Assembly (NCBI GenBank): GCA_963764805.1
Contig: CAVXUB010000002.1
Location: 62,001-126,000, forward strand
From: CAVXUB01 sp963764805
GTDB lineage: Bacteria > Actinomycetota > Acidimicrobiia > Acidimicrobiales > Bog-793
DNA: 64,000 bases
Direction of reading: 5' to 3'
Below the pieces are notes generated by a model. The model was given only the letters and a program-made list of their open reading frames with translations, made no database searches and was not told the origin of the DNA. Positions 1 to 9,682 of the stretch are shown here, one piece after another. A program made the translations under genes and the position numbers. Positions within the stretch are counted from its first letter, which is position 1. Every line of letters begins with the position of its first letter.

Positions 1-948
1 GCTTCAAGCTCTTCATGGCGTACCCGGGCGTGCTCTACTCGACCGACAAGGACATCTTCCGGGCGATGGACCGCGCGGCCTCCAACGGCGCGCGCTGATC
101 ATGATGCACGCCGAGAACGGGATCGCCATCGACGCCATCGTCGAGGCAGCGGTCGCCGAGGGCAAGACCGACCCTGTCTTCCATGCGTGGACGCCGACCG
201 GCCGAGCTGGAGGGGGAAGCGACCTGGCGGGCGATAAAGCTGGCGCTCGTCGCCAAGGCACCGCTCTATGTAGTGCACCTCTCCTCGCGCCCTGCGCTGG
301 AGGCGGTCGCCGAGGCCCGCAGCCGCGGCCAGAACACCTTCGCCGAGACCTGCCCCCAGTATCTGTTCTTGTCGGAGGACGACTTGGACAGGCCTGGTTT
401 CGAAGGGGCGAAGTTCGTGTGCACGCCGCCGCTGCGACCTAAGGAGCACCAGGCCGATCTATGGCGGGGCCTGCGCACCGACCAGCTCTCGGTGGTCTCC
501 ACCGACCATTGCCCCTTCTGCTACAAGGAGCAGAAGGAGCTCGGTCTCGGCAACTTCACCAAGATCCCGAACGGCCTGCCCGGCGTCGAGAACCGGATGG
601 ATCTCATCTACCAGGGGGTGGTGGCCGGGGAGATCTCGCTCTCGCGCTGGGTGGAGGTGACGTCCACCGCTCCCGCCAAGATGTTCGGTCTCCATCCGAA
701 GAAGGGCGACGATCGCCCCCGGCTCCGACGCCGACATCGTCGTCTACGACCCGGCGGCGCGCCAGACCATCTCGGCATCGACCCACCACATGGCAGTCGA
801 CTACTCCTGCTACGAGGGGATGACCATCAGCGGGAAGGTGGATCGGGTCTTCTCGAGAGGCCGCCAGATCATCGCCGACGGGTCCTACCTGGGGTCGCCT
901 GGCGACGGGCAGTTCGTCAAGCGCTCGCTCTGCCAGGCCCTGGCCTGA
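1..948 (+). CDS. hydA: Dihydropyrimidinase (hydantoinase), 5'-partial, three frameshifts
   Basis: C-terminal two thirds of a dihydropyrimidinase, which opens dihydrouracil/dihydrothymine to the N-carbamoyl beta-amino acid. Seen: FKLFMAY at the very start (the Lys is the carboxylated metal bridge in this family), MMHAENG and VVHLSS (metal His) and STDHCPF (metal Asp). The reading frame changes near 95 (a TGA follows SNGAR), near 197 and near 708; on both sides of each point the protein is normal, and it ends QALA-stop at 946-948. The shifts lie in GC-rich short repeats, so assembly indels are more likely than decay. The oxidoreductase begins 14 bp downstream, giving an operon-like order. Confidence 0.85.
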
Positions 949-962
949 ACCGGGAGGTGCCG

Positions 963-1964
963 ATGGACATCGGGCTCGTCCTGCAGACCGATCCTCCGGC
1001 CCGTTCGGTCGTGGCGCGTGCCGTCGAGGCCGAGGATGCCGGCTTCTCGCACGTGTGGACCTTCGACTCGTGCGTGCTGTGGCAGGAGCCGTTCGTCGTC
1101 TACGCGCAGATCCTGGCAGCGACATCGAAGCTCGTGGTCGGGCCGATGGTCACCAACCCCGCCACGAGGGACTGGTCGGTGACCGCCTCGCTCTTCGCCA
1201 CGCTCAACGACACGTTCGGCAACAGGACCGTGTGCGGGATCGGGCGGGGAGACTCGGCTTTGCGGGTCATAGGCCGCAAGCCGGCTCCGATGAGCGTGTT
1301 CGCCGAGTCGATCACGGCGATCAAGGAGCTGGCCGAGGGGCGCGACGCCGTTCTCAACGGCACCGCCGTGCGCCTGAACTGGGCGTCCAAGTCGCGTCTC
1401 CCCATCTGGGGAGCCGGCTACGGCCCGCAGGCGCTGCGGGTGATCGGGGAGCGAGCCGACGGCTTCATCTTGCAGCTGGCCGATCCCGAGATCGCCCGCT
1501 GGACGATCGGGGCGGTACGCTCGGCAGCCGCCGCTGCGGGCCGCGACCCCGCCGCCCTCAGCATCTGCGTGGCGGCTCCCGCCTACGTCGGTGAGGACCT
1601 CGACCATCAGCACGACCAGCTGCGCTGGTTCGGCGGGATGGTGGGCAACCACGTGGCCGACATCGTCTCCCGCTACGGGGACTCGTCCGACGTGCCGGCC
1701 GCCCTCACCGAGTACGTGGCGGGGCGCAGCGGCTACGACTACAGCCACCACGGCAAGGCGGACAACCCCGAGGTCGGCTTCGTTTCGGACGAGATCGTCG
1801 ACCGCTTCTGCCTGACCGGACCGTCCTCGTCGCACGTCGAGCGGCTGCGGCGGCTGGCAGACCTCGGGGTCGACCAGTTCGCGCTCTACCTGATGCACGA
1901 CGGCGCCGACGCCACGTTCGACGCCTACCGTGCCGAGGTGATCCCGGCGGTGAGCCGGCCCTGA
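963..1964 (+). CDS. LLM-class F420-dependent oxidoreductase (TIGR03842-like)
   Basis: 333-residue luciferase-like TIM-barrel flavin/F420 oxidoreductase starting MDIGLVLQTD, of full family length. The ATG at 963 follows GGAGG (953-957). A longer in-frame reading from 183 is the out-of-frame part of the preceding hydantoinase and is rejected. Seen: the LLM-like early segment HVWTFDSCVLWQ, and RVIGERADGFILQLADP where this class contacts cofactor. Its place between dihydropyrimidinase and malonate-semialdehyde dehydrogenase suggests a redox step in pyrimidine catabolism, possibly reduction of uracil or thymine. Substrate and cofactor are inferred from family and context only. Confidence 0.82.
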   Translation: MDIGLVLQTDPPARSVVARAVEAEDAGFSHVWTFDSCVLWQEPFVVYAQILAATSKLVVGPMVTNPATRDWSVTASLFATLNDTFGNRTVCGIGRGDSALRVIGRKPAPMSVFAESITAIKELAEGRDAVLNGTAVRLNWASKSRLPIWGAGYGPQALRVIGERADGFILQLADPEIARWTIGAVRSAAAAAGRDPAALSICVAAPAYVGEDLDHQHDQLRWFGGMVGNHVADIVSRYGDSSDVPAALTEYVAGRSGYDYSHHGKADNPEVGFVSDEIVDRFCLTGPSSSHVERLRRLADLGVDQFALYLMHDGADATFDAYRAEVIPAVSRP

Positions 1965-1986
1965 GCTTCGGCGCGAGAATCGTGCC

Positions 1987-3510
1987 ATGACCGAGAGCAC
2001 CTCCTCCGCCGTCTCGCCGCCGCCCCTCGTCCAGCACTGGATCGGGGGCAAGCTCTATGACGGCGTACCGGAGCGGGCGGGCGAGGTGTACAACCCGGCT
2101 ACCGGAGAGGTCACCAGGCGGGTCGCCTTCGCCACGCCCGAGGTCGTCGACCGAGCGGTGCAGGCGGCGGCTGCCGCCTTCGAGGAGTGGCGCCACTTCT
2201 CGTTGGCGCGCCGCTCCAAGATCATGTTCGCCTACCGCGAGATCGTCAGCGAGAGGGCGGCCGAGGTAGCCGCGATCATCACCGAGGAGCACGGCAAGGT
2301 CCGCTCGGACGCTCTCGGGGAGGTCAACCGGGCGATCGAGGTGATCGAGAGCGCCTGCGCGATACAGGAGCTCCTGAAGGGCGGCTACTCGGAGGAGGTC
2401 TCGACCGGGATCGACGTCTACTCGATCCGCCAGCCTCTCGGCGTCTGCGGGATCATCAGCCCCTTCAACTTCCCGGCGATGGTCCCCTGCTGGTTCTTCC
2501 CGATCGCCATCGCCTGCGGCAACACCGTCGTCGTGAAGCCTTCCGAGAAGGACCCTTCAGCGTCGGTCTGGATGGCGGAGCGGGCAGCAGAGGCCGGACT
2601 TCCAGAAGGCGTCCTGAACATCGTGCACGGGGACAAGGTCGCCGTCGACGGGTTGCTCGAGCACCCCGAGGTGCGGGCGATCTCGTTCGTCGGCTCCACG
2701 CCGATCGCCCGCTACGTGTACGAGACCGGGACACGCCACGGCAAGCGCGTGCAGGCTCTCGGGGGAGCCAAGAACCACATGGTGGTGCTGCCCGACGCCG
2801 ATCTCGAGCTGGCCGCCGATGCAGCGGTGAACGCCGGCTTCGGCTCGGCGGGGGAGCGCTGCATGGCGATCTCGGCCGTGGTAGCGGTCGACCCGATCGG
2901 CGACGAGCTGGTGGCCAAGATCTCTGAGCGGATGGCGGGACTGAAGGTCGGGGACGGCCGGCGAGAGGTCGACATGGGACCGCTCGTGACGGGCGGGCAC
3001 CGCGACAAGGTTGCCTCTTATCTCGACACCGGCTTGCAAGAGGGAGCCACGCTGGTGGTGGACGGCCGGGGAGTCGAGGTCGACGGGGAGCCGGAGGGGT
3101 TCTGGCTCGGACCGACATTGTTCGATGGCGTGCGACCGGAGATGAGCCTCTACAAGGACGAGATCTTCGGGCCCGTGCTGGCGGTCCTCCGCGTGCCCAG
3201 CTACGACGCCGCGCTCGAGCTCGTGAACGCCAACCCCTACGGCAACGGCACGGCGATCTTCACGAACGACGGTGGTGCCGCACGCCGCTTCCAGAACGAG
3301 GTCGAGGCCGGCATGGTGGGCGTCAACGTGCCGATCCCAGTCCCCGTCTCCTACTACTCGTTCGGGGGCTGGAAGGCGTCGCTGTTCGGCGACACGCACG
3401 CTCACGGCGCCGAAGGCGTCCACTTCTTCACCCGCCGCAAGGTGGTGACATCTCGCTGGTTGGACCCCTCGCACGGGGGGATCAACCTGGGGTTCCCTCA
3501 GACCTCCTGA
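1987..3510 (+). CDS. mmsA: CoA-acylating (methyl)malonate-semialdehyde dehydrogenase
   Basis: 507 residues, full length. Oxidatively decarboxylates malonate or methylmalonate semialdehyde to acetyl- or propionyl-CoA, the last step of beta-alanine/beta-aminoisobutyrate breakdown and also of valine and inositol pathways. Seen: catalytic Cys292 in GERCMAI, the PFNFPAM and KPSEKDP cofactor segments, and LGGAKNH where ordinary aldehyde dehydrogenases have a catalytic Glu; lack of that Glu marks the CoA-dependent MMSDH subfamily. It begins 22 bp after the oxidoreductase and is probably co-transcribed. The pyrimidine-operon context favours malonate semialdehyde as substrate, but valine catabolism cannot be excluded. 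Confidence 0.93.
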   Translation: MTESTSSAVSPPPLVQHWIGGKLYDGVPERAGEVYNPATGEVTRRVAFATPEVVDRAVQAAAAAFEEWRHFSLARRSKIMFAYREIVSERAAEVAAIITEEHGKVRSDALGEVNRAIEVIESACAIQELLKGGYSEEVSTGIDVYSIRQPLGVCGIISPFNFPAMVPCWFFPIAIACGNTVVVKPSEKDPSASVWMAERAAEAGLPEGVLNIVHGDKVAVDGLLEHPEVRAISFVGSTPIARYVYETGTRHGKRVQALGGAKNHMVVLPDADLELAADAAVNAGFGSAGERCMAISAVVAVDPIGDELVAKISERMAGLKVGDGRREVDMGPLVTGGHRDKVASYLDTGLQEGATLVVDGRGVEVDGEPEGFWLGPTLFDGVRPEMSLYKDEIFGPVLAVLRVPSYDAALELVNANPYGNGTAIFTNDGGAARRFQNEVEAGMVGVNVPIPVPVSYYSFGGWKASLFGDTHAHGAEGVHFFTRRKVVTSRWLDPSHGGINLGFPQTS

Positions 3511-3577
3511 TCGGGCCGCCGCCTCCGCTGCCGCGTCAAGTGTCGGGCCCCGCCGCGCCGGGTATCTCAACATGTGC

Positions 3578-3595
3578 CCCGAGCACGAGCTCGGG
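3578..3595 (+). terminator. Possible terminator hairpin after mmsA
   Basis: Seven-base-pair GC stem CCCGAGC/GCTCGGG with a 4-base loop, about 70 bp after the mmsA stop. No T tract follows, so it may only be an mRNA-end structure. Confidence 0.35.
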
Positions 3596-3734
3596 ATCGA
3601 CAGGCTGCCCGGTGCGGGTTCCGAGACGCTGACGTGTGCGCCGGGCAGCCGGAGCCGGGTCAAGGGAGAGCCGTCAAAGGCACGCCGACGGCCGGCTCAA
3701 CGGCTGGACGACCAGCAAGTGGGAGGCAAAGAGG

Positions 3735-4172
3735 ATGACCTACACCGGTGGTTCGATGATGGTGGGCGAGATCATGACCCCTGATCCAGTTATCTTGCCG
3801 GGCTCGGCTTCGGTCCTCGATGCCGCCCGTGTGATGCGCGACAAGGGGATCGGGGCCGTACTGGTCGCAGACGAGCACGGCAAGCTCTGCGGCATCCTGA
3901 CCGACCGTGACATCGCCGTTCGAGCGGTGGCCGAGGGGCTCAGCCCGCAAGAGACGATGGTCATCTCGATCTGCAGCAGTTCGCTGGCCGTGATCCCGTC
4001 GACTGCCACCGTCGACGACGCCATCGCCATGATGCGCCGCAAGGCGCTGCGGCGCCTGCCCGTCGTCGACGAGACGCAGGTGATCGGCATCATCTCCTTG
4101 GGAGACTTGGCACTCGATCGCGACCGCAGCTCGGCGCTCGCAGACATCAGCGCCGCCCCGATGAACGTCTGA
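3735..4172 (+). CDS. CBS-domain pair protein
   Basis: 145 residues made almost entirely of two CBS motifs: first about residues 8-65 (VGEIMTPDP, ILTDRDIAVRAV), second about 70-128 (MMRRKALRRLPVVDE, GIISLGDLAL). Stand-alone CBS pairs bind adenosyl ligands such as AMP, ATP or SAM, and actinobacterial members respond to hypoxia or energy stress; the ligand here is not visible. The ATG at 3735 follows GGGAGG/GAGG; the frame is open upstream to 3636 but without a recognisable protein. Monocistronic, facing the AraC gene. Confidence 0.85.
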   Translation: MTYTGGSMMVGEIMTPDPVILPGSASVLDAARVMRDKGIGAVLVADEHGKLCGILTDRDIAVRAVAEGLSPQETMVISICSSSLAVIPSTATVDDAIAMMRRKALRRLPVVDETQVIGIISLGDLALDRDRSSALADISAAPMNV

Positions 4173-4250
4173 TCTGCCTGAACCCTCCGTGCTCGCCGTC
4201 GCCCTCGCCCCCTTGCTGTGGGCGATGATGCACGACCCGAGATCGGAGGA

Positions 4251-5061
4251 TCAGTCGACGGACTGATCAAGAAGGACGCGGCGTGGGACGGGCGCTCCCC
4301 GGAAGTAGCTTCCGGGCGTCACGCCTGTCTCGCGCCGGAAGGCCGCCACGAAGGCGCTCGTGGTCTCGTACCCGACACGTCGGGCCACGTTGCTCACCGC
4401 CAGCCCTGCCGCCAGGTGGGGCAGGGACGCCTGCAGGCGGACGAGAGTCCGCCAGCGGCCGAAGGGTAATCCGGTGCCTGCGAGAAAGCTTCGTGCCAGC
4501 GTCCGTCCGCTGGCGCCGACCTGGCGTCCCCATTGGGCGAGGCTCCGAGGGTCGCCCGGGTCCGAGATCAGCGCGGTGGCCACCTCGAAGGCCCGCTCGT
4601 CGTCGGGCATCGTCACGTCGATCGTCGAAGTGGCCACCGGCCTCAACAGGTCGTAGAGCAGCGCCTCGGCGGCGGTCCGGCTCTCGGCCGCAAGCCCTCC
4701 GCCGTCCAGGTGGTTGATGAGCTCGGCGAGGAGGGGAGTCACCGCCACGGGTGTGGCCTCGTTCCATCCGATCGGGCACTGCTGGGGGCGCAGGTACAGC
4801 GAGCGCATCGTCGCCAGGCCGGACGCGCCGCGTCTCGTGCCGGAGACGAGCCGGGATGAACAACCCTCGGGTGGGCGGCAGGACGAAACTGGACGAGTCC
4901 GTCATCACGATCAGGACGCCAGTCGGCGCCCAAGCCACCTGGTGGTCGTCGTGCTCGTGCCACTCGAAACGAGTGGAGGCCGTCATCGGGAAGTTCGCCA
5001 CGATGACCGCCAGGTCTGGCCCGCACTCCGCGGAGGGATCGTCCTGTCCGGTGAGCGACAT
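4251..5061 (-). CDS. AraC-family transcriptional regulator (one frameshift)
   Basis: Cupin-like sensor domain (WHEHDDHQVAWAPTG, then LFIPARLRHE) followed by a C-terminal two-helix-turn-helix AraC domain (SLAQWGRQVGASGRTLARSF, then NVARRVGYETTSAFVAAFRRE). The halves are in different frames, joined near 4812-4818 where VRP is followed by ATMRSLYLRP, the usual AraC wording at this position; one extra G explains it. Total about 269 residues, normal length. Divergent from the methyltransferase with 56 bp between the starts, so it may control that gene or itself. Confidence 0.82.
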
Positions 5062-5117
5062 ATGTTGGCAGGCTACGTCCTTACGGACGATGCGGCCAGC
5101 GGCTTACCCTCGAGTGC

Positions 5118-5681
5118 ATGAACGAGAACCACGCATGCTGCTCCAGTCCCGAGTGGGCGACGTTCCTCCAGTCGGAGGTGCTGGCGCCGCTCGCCGCCTC
5201 CGTCGACCTGGGCGATGAGCTGCTCGAGCTGGGGCCGGGCCCCGGGGCGGCGACGAGCTGGCTCTGCCGGCGGGTGAAGAGGCTGCTGGCAATTGAGCTC
5301 GATCCCGAGGCCGCCGAGCGTCTGCGTCGGGAGCACGAGGATTCCAACGTCGAAGTGCGGGTGGGAGACAGCTCCCGCACCGGCCTCGACCCGGAGTGTG
5401 TCGACTCGGTGGCGAGCTTCACGATGCTGCACCACCTCCCGACTCCCGCTCTGCAGCACGCCACCTTGGCCGAGGCGCACAGGGTGCTGCGCCCGGGCGG
5501 CGTGCTGATCGGCGCCGACAGCCTCGCCAGCCAGGGGCTGCACGAGTTCCACGAGGCCGACACGTACAACCCCGTCGATCCGGCGAGGTTGATGGTGTGG
5601 CTACAGGTCTGCGGCTTCGCCAAGGTGAGCGTCACTGCCGGTGAGGGCCTGGTCTTCAGTGCCTGGAAAGCGGCGCCGTGA
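5118..5681 (+). CDS. Class I SAM-dependent methyltransferase
   Basis: 187 residues. Motif I is LLELGPGPGAATSWL, the acidic end of strand 2 is AIELDPEA, motif II lies around VDSVASFTMLHHL, and post-motif RVLRPGGVLIGADS is typical of Methyltransf_11/25 enzymes. The N-terminus has HACCSSPEW, a Cys pair seen in an actinobacterial subgroup of unknown substrate. It starts 56 bp from the divergent AraC gene, with no strong ribosome-binding site. The substrate is not predictable. Confidence 0.85.
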   Translation: MNENHACCSSPEWATFLQSEVLAPLAASVDLGDELLELGPGPGAATSWLCRRVKRLLAIELDPEAAERLRREHEDSNVEVRVGDSSRTGLDPECVDSVASFTMLHHLPTPALQHATLAEAHRVLRPGGVLIGADSLASQGLHEFHEADTYNPVDPARLMVWLQVCGFAKVSVTAGEGLVFSAWKAAP

Positions 5682-5791
5682 CTGGCGTCGCGGCTGCCGG
5701 CGATGCCGATCTCGCACGTTGCGGGCGCGAGCGGGGTCCGTCGCACCTGCAATGACCGGTAATCGAGCCCACCACTGGCAATAATCGCAGG

Positions 5792-7339
5792 ATGCGGAGA
5801 TCCTCGTGGCGGGCTCCCTCCTTGCTGCTCGCCCTTCTGACGGCATCGGGCGCAGCACTCAGCTCCTGCAGCAGCAGCCCCGGGTCGTCGACGACGACAA
5901 CTGGCGTGGAGCGGGTGCAGGGGGGCCCGACCGGCTTTTACATCGTCCCGCCCGGGATCCACAAGATCAAGCACGTCATCGTGATCATGCAGGAGAACCG
6001 CTCCTTCGACAACTACTTCGGCACGTTCCCGGGGGCGCTCGGCATCCCGATGAAGAACGGAAAGCCGACGGTCTGCGAGCCCGACCCGGCCACGCATCAG
6101 TGCGTGTACCCGTACCCGGACCATCACGACGTGAACGGCGGCGGCCCACACAGCGCTGTGAACGTCACCGCCGACATCGACCACGGAAAGATGGACGGCT
6201 TCATCGCCCAGGCACTGGCGGGCCGCAAGAACTGCAAGGATCCCACCGATCCCGCCTGCACCAACTCGGCGCAGCCGGACGTGGTGGGCTACCACACCCA
6301 GTCGGACATCCCGAACTACTGGACGTACGCCAAGGACTTCGTGCTGCAAGACCACATGTTCGAGCCGAACGCCTCGTGGAGCCTGCCGGCCCACCTGTTC
6401 CTCGTCTCCGAATGGTCCGCCTACTGCACCGAGCACGACAACCCGTCGAGCTGCGTCAACTCGCTCCAGACGAGGTCGAAGGAGCGGCCGCCGCCCAAGC
6501 CCACCTATTACGGCCAGAAGACCTTCAACAAGCCGGACGGGCAGCCGATCTACGCCTGGACCGATCTCACGTACCTGCTCTACAAGGCGCACGTCAGCTG
6601 GAACTACTACGTCGTGACGGGGACAGAGCCGGACTGCGAGAACCCGGCCGACGAGACGTGCGCCCCGGTCGCGCAGCGATCCAACACGCCCGGCATATGG
6701 AACCCGCTTCCCTGGTTCGACACCGTGCGGGCGGACCACCAGCTCGGCAACATCCAATCGGTCGACAAGTTCTACGCGGCGGCCAAGGCCGGCAGCCTGC
6801 CGGCGGTGAGCTGGGTGGTGCCCTCCGGTGAGGTGAGCGAGCATCCGCCTGCCCCCGTCAGCTTCGGGCAGACATACGTGACGAGCCTCATCAACGCCGT
6901 GATGAAGAGCCCCGACTGGTCCTCCAGTGCCATCTTCCTCGCCTGGGACGACTGGGGAGGCTTCTACGACAACGTCGTGCCGCCACGGGTCGACCAGAAC
7001 GGCTACGGCCTACGGGTGCCCGGCATCGTCATCAGCCCCTACGCCAAGAAGGGCTACGTCGACCATCAGATCCTCAGCTTCGACGCCTACGACAAGTTCA
7101 TCGAGGACGACTTCCTGAACGGGCAACGTCTCGACCCGGCAACGGACGGCCGGCCCGACCCCCGCCCGGACGTGAGGGAGGACGAGAAGATCCTCGGCAA
7201 CCTCATCGACGACTTCGACTTCGCCCAGGCGCCGCGCCCACCCGTGATCCTGCCAGCGCAGCCGAAGACGACCCTCACGGGGACACCGAAGCCGAGCCAG
7301 TTGTCGCCCGCCGCCAAAGCGGGCGATACCGACGGGTAG
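5792..7339 (+). CDS. Secreted phosphoesterase/phospholipase C-type lipoprotein
   Basis: 515 residues. N-terminal lipoprotein signal with lipobox LSSC, then the PF04185 phosphoesterase domain: VIVIMQENRSFDNYFGTF (the ENRSFD nucleophile/metal region), HDVNGGGPHSAVN, and WDDWGGFYDNVVPP near the end. Family members hydrolyse phospholipids (PlcA-C type) or act as acid phosphatases outside the membrane. The tail after about residue 470 is Pro/Lys-rich and non-catalytic. Convergent with the next gene, 1 nt between the stops. Confidence 0.9.
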   Translation: MRRSSWRAPSLLLALLTASGAALSSCSSSPGSSTTTTGVERVQGGPTGFYIVPPGIHKIKHVIVIMQENRSFDNYFGTFPGALGIPMKNGKPTVCEPDPATHQCVYPYPDHHDVNGGGPHSAVNVTADIDHGKMDGFIAQALAGRKNCKDPTDPACTNSAQPDVVGYHTQSDIPNYWTYAKDFVLQDHMFEPNASWSLPAHLFLVSEWSAYCTEHDNPSSCVNSLQTRSKERPPPKPTYYGQKTFNKPDGQPIYAWTDLTYLLYKAHVSWNYYVVTGTEPDCENPADETCAPVAQRSNTPGIWNPLPWFDTVRADHQLGNIQSVDKFYAAAKAGSLPAVSWVVPSGEVSEHPPAPVSFGQTYVTSLINAVMKSPDWSSSAIFLAWDDWGGFYDNVVPPRVDQNGYGLRVPGIVISPYAKKGYVDHQILSFDAYDKFIEDDFLNGQRLDPATDGRPDPRPDVREDEKILGNLIDDFDFAQAPRPPVILPAQPKTTLTGTPKPSQLSPAAKAGDTDG

Positions 7340-7340
7340 G

Positions 7341-8510
7341 TCAGGCGAGAGCTGCGTAAGCCGCCTCCTGCAGCTCGGCGTGCAGCGGCGGCGGCTGCGC
7401 TGACTCGAACATCCGCTGGGTGAGCACGATCACCACGAGGTCGCGCCGCGGGTCGACGAGCCAGGAAGTCCCGAGCCCGCCGTTCCAGCCGAATGCCCCC
7501 GACCGCTCGCCGTCGGTGACCACCGCCTGGCAGAACCCCCAGCTCGCCCCTTCGAGGAAGCCGGCGGTGTCCCGCTGACGCTGCTCCGCGCTGAGCTGGT
7601 CGCTCGTCATCTCCGCCAGGGCGGCGGGAGGAAGCACCCCGTCACCGCCCCGCAGCAGCAGGCGGGCGAAGGCCAGCAGGTCGTCGGCGGTGGAAACCAG
7701 GCCGGCTGCGCCGTCGCCGAAAGCGGGCTCGTGGCTCCACTGACCGTCCGGGGCGTCCCAGACCTCCAGCCCACCGGGCGTCGGCTGGTAACACGTGGCG
7801 AGCCGATCGGTGTCGGCGGCGTAGAAGGCGGTGTCGCGCATCCCGAGCCGCTCGAACAGCCGGCTGCGGTACACCTCGGCCAGCGACGACCCGGCGGCCC
7901 GCCCGAGGAGCACGCCGAGCACCGAGGCTCCCGTGTTGTACATCCAGCGCTCACCCGGCTGGGCCATCAGGGGCAGGCCGGCCAGCGCCTGCATCCAGGC
8001 ATCCGGATCCGGCTGGCGGTCGGGCAGCGGCGGTCCAAGGGTGCCGATCGGAAGCTCCGCCTCGGCCCGCACGATCGGCCAGGGCGCCGGCGCCGTGAAC
8101 ATCTCGAGGTGCATCCCGAAACCATGCGTGAAGGTCAGCAGGTGCCGCACCGTGATCTCCCGCTCGGCGGCGACGGTGTCCCCGAGCGGCGAGTCCATGC
8201 GCCTTAGCACCCTCGGCTCTGCCAGCTCCGGCAGCAGGCGTCCGACCGGCTCGTCGATCTCGATCAGGCCCTCGGCGAAGAGCGCGAGGGCGGCCGCGGC
8301 GGTGATCGGCTTGGTCGTCGAGGCGATCCGGAACAGCGAGTCGCGCCGCAACGGCGGACCGCCGATCGCCAGCGACCCGAGAGCTTCCACGTGCACCTCG
8401 TCGGCGTGCGCCACGAGTGCCACCAGGCCGGGCACCTCGCCGTCGCCGACATGTGACGCGGCGACCTTGCCGAAGTGGTCGAGACCTTCGTCGGTCAGCT
8501 TCTTCGTCAT
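7341..8510 (-). CDS. Serine hydrolase, beta-lactamase/class C esterase fold
   Basis: 389 residues. Seen: SxxK motif in ASTTKPITA, the YxN motif in WMYNTGAS, and C-terminal GWNGGLGTSWLVDP in the position of the KTG/HxG box. These are hallmarks of the Beta-lactamase (PF00144) family, which covers esterases, D-aminopeptidases and class C enzymes. No signal peptide, so it is probably a cytoplasmic esterase and not a resistance enzyme. The ATG at 8510 is chosen because GGAGGAGAAG sits just upstream; the open frame to 8879 would antisense the sigma gene and is rejected. Confidence 0.9.
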   Translation of the reverse strand: MTKKLTDEGLDHFGKVAASHVGDGEVPGLVALVAHADEVHVEALGSLAIGGPPLRRDSLFRIASTTKPITAAAALALFAEGLIEIDEPVGRLLPELAEPRVLRRMDSPLGDTVAAEREITVRHLLTFTHGFGMHLEMFTAPAPWPIVRAEAELPIGTLGPPLPDRQPDPDAWMQALAGLPLMAQPGERWMYNTGASVLGVLLGRAAGSSLAEVYRSRLFERLGMRDTAFYAADTDRLATCYQPTPGGLEVWDAPDGQWSHEPAFGDGAAGLVSTADDLLAFARLLLRGGDGVLPPAALAEMTSDQLSAEQRQRDTAGFLEGASWGFCQAVVTDGERSGAFGWNGGLGTSWLVDPRRDLVVIVLTQRMFESAQPPPLHAELQEAAYAALA

Positions 8511-8701
8511 CTTCTCCTCCCCTGGGGGCAAGCCACAGCCGATCCAGCCTCTTGACGGCACGAGCCGCCGCAAATCATCGCCCCGGCTGGCGCAAGGGCG
8601 CGTTGCTCGCGCTCCCGTCGCGATGAATTCTGCCGCCGATGTTCGTCCTAGTCGCGATGGCAGACGTTCTTTCCCGCGGTCGACGGATAGGCTGCGCGGC
8701 C

Positions 8702-9682
8702 ATGACGGCCAGCGCCACTCTCCAGCTCGACGAGCTCGACCAGTACCGCCGTGAGCTGACGGGATACTGCTACCGGATGCTCGGGTCCGGTTTCGAGGCT
8801 GAGGACGCGGTGCAGGAGACGATGCTTCGCGCCTGGCACAAGGCCGATACCTTCGAAGGCAGATCGAGCGTCCGCTCATGGCTGTACCGGATCGCCACCA
8901 ACGTCTGCATAGACATGCAGCGCGGCGTTCAACGGCGGGCCCGCCCGATGGAGATGGGACCCTCCTCGCCAGCCGACGAGTCGCACCTCGGCGGCCTGCT
9001 GCCGGAATGCACGTGGGTCACCCCGATCGCCGACGTCGGCATCGCCCCCGAGAGCGGCGACCCGGCCGAGATCGCCGAGTACCGGGAATCGGTCCGCTTG
9101 GCGTTCGTGACCGCGCTGCAGCATCTGCCGGCAAGGCAGCGGGCGGCCCTGATCCTCTGCGAGGTACTCCGCTGGCCGGCTGCCGAGGCGGCCGAGTTGC
9201 TGGAGACGAGCGCGGCAGCTGTCAACAGCGCGCTCCAGAGGGCGCGGGCGACGCTCGCCTCCTTGCCGCCGGCTCCCCACGAGGAGCCGCTCGACGAAGC
9301 GGACTCTGCTCTGCTGCAGCGATACGTGGAGGCGTTCGAGAGCTATGACGTCGACCGGCTCGTCACCCTGCTGCACGACGACGCCGTGCAGTCGATGCCG
9401 CCGTTCGCCATGTGGCTGCAGGGCGCCAGGGACATCGGCGAGTTCATGCTGCTGCCGGGGCCGAGCGCCTGCCGTGGCTCGAGGCTGCTGCCTGCGGCTG
9501 CCAACGGCTGCCCGGCGTTCGGGCAGTACAAGCCCGATGGCTCGGGAGGCTTCTCGCCCTGGGCGATCCAGATCCTCGAGATCTCAGGCGGGAAGATCGT
9601 CCAGATGAACTTCTTCCTCGACTTCCTCGACCACGAGCGCCTCTTCCCGTCCTTCGGCCTGCCGCTCCGCCTCGAGGCCTAA
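8702..9682 (+). CDS. ECF sigma factor with SnoaL-like C-terminal domain (SigG type)
   Basis: 326 residues. Region 2 at about 10-75 (LTGYCYRMLGSGFEAEDAVQ, WLYRIATNVCID), region 4 at about 140-190 (LPARQRAALILCEVLRW, TSAAAVNSALQRARATL), then an NTF2/SnoaL-like domain from about 205 that in this ECF class takes the place of a separate anti-sigma factor. The start at 8702 fits the family; there is no anti-sigma gene adjacent. Its last 99 bp are antisense to the STAS gene. Confidence 0.9.
   Translation: MTASATLQLDELDQYRRELTGYCYRMLGSGFEAEDAVQETMLRAWHKADTFEGRSSVRSWLYRIATNVCIDMQRGVQRRARPMEMGPSSPADESHLGGLLPECTWVTPIADVGIAPESGDPAEIAEYRESVRLAFVTALQHLPARQRAALILCEVLRWPAAEAAELLETSAAAVNSALQRARATLASLPPAPHEEPLDEADSALLQRYVEAFESYDVDRLVTLLHDDAVQSMPPFAMWLQGARDIGEFMLLPGPSACRGSRLLPAAANGCPAFGQYKPDGSGGFSPWAIQILEISGGKIVQMNFFLDFLDHERLFPSFGLPLRLEA

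Noticed and set aside
5081..6844. 587-codon minus-strand open frame across the methyltransferase and phosphoesterase
   Set aside because: Shadow of two well-supported plus-strand genes; composition not protein-like.
7341..8510. Beta-lactam resistance gene
   Set aside because: The SxxK/YxN esterase-type family is broad; no signal peptide and no resistance context.
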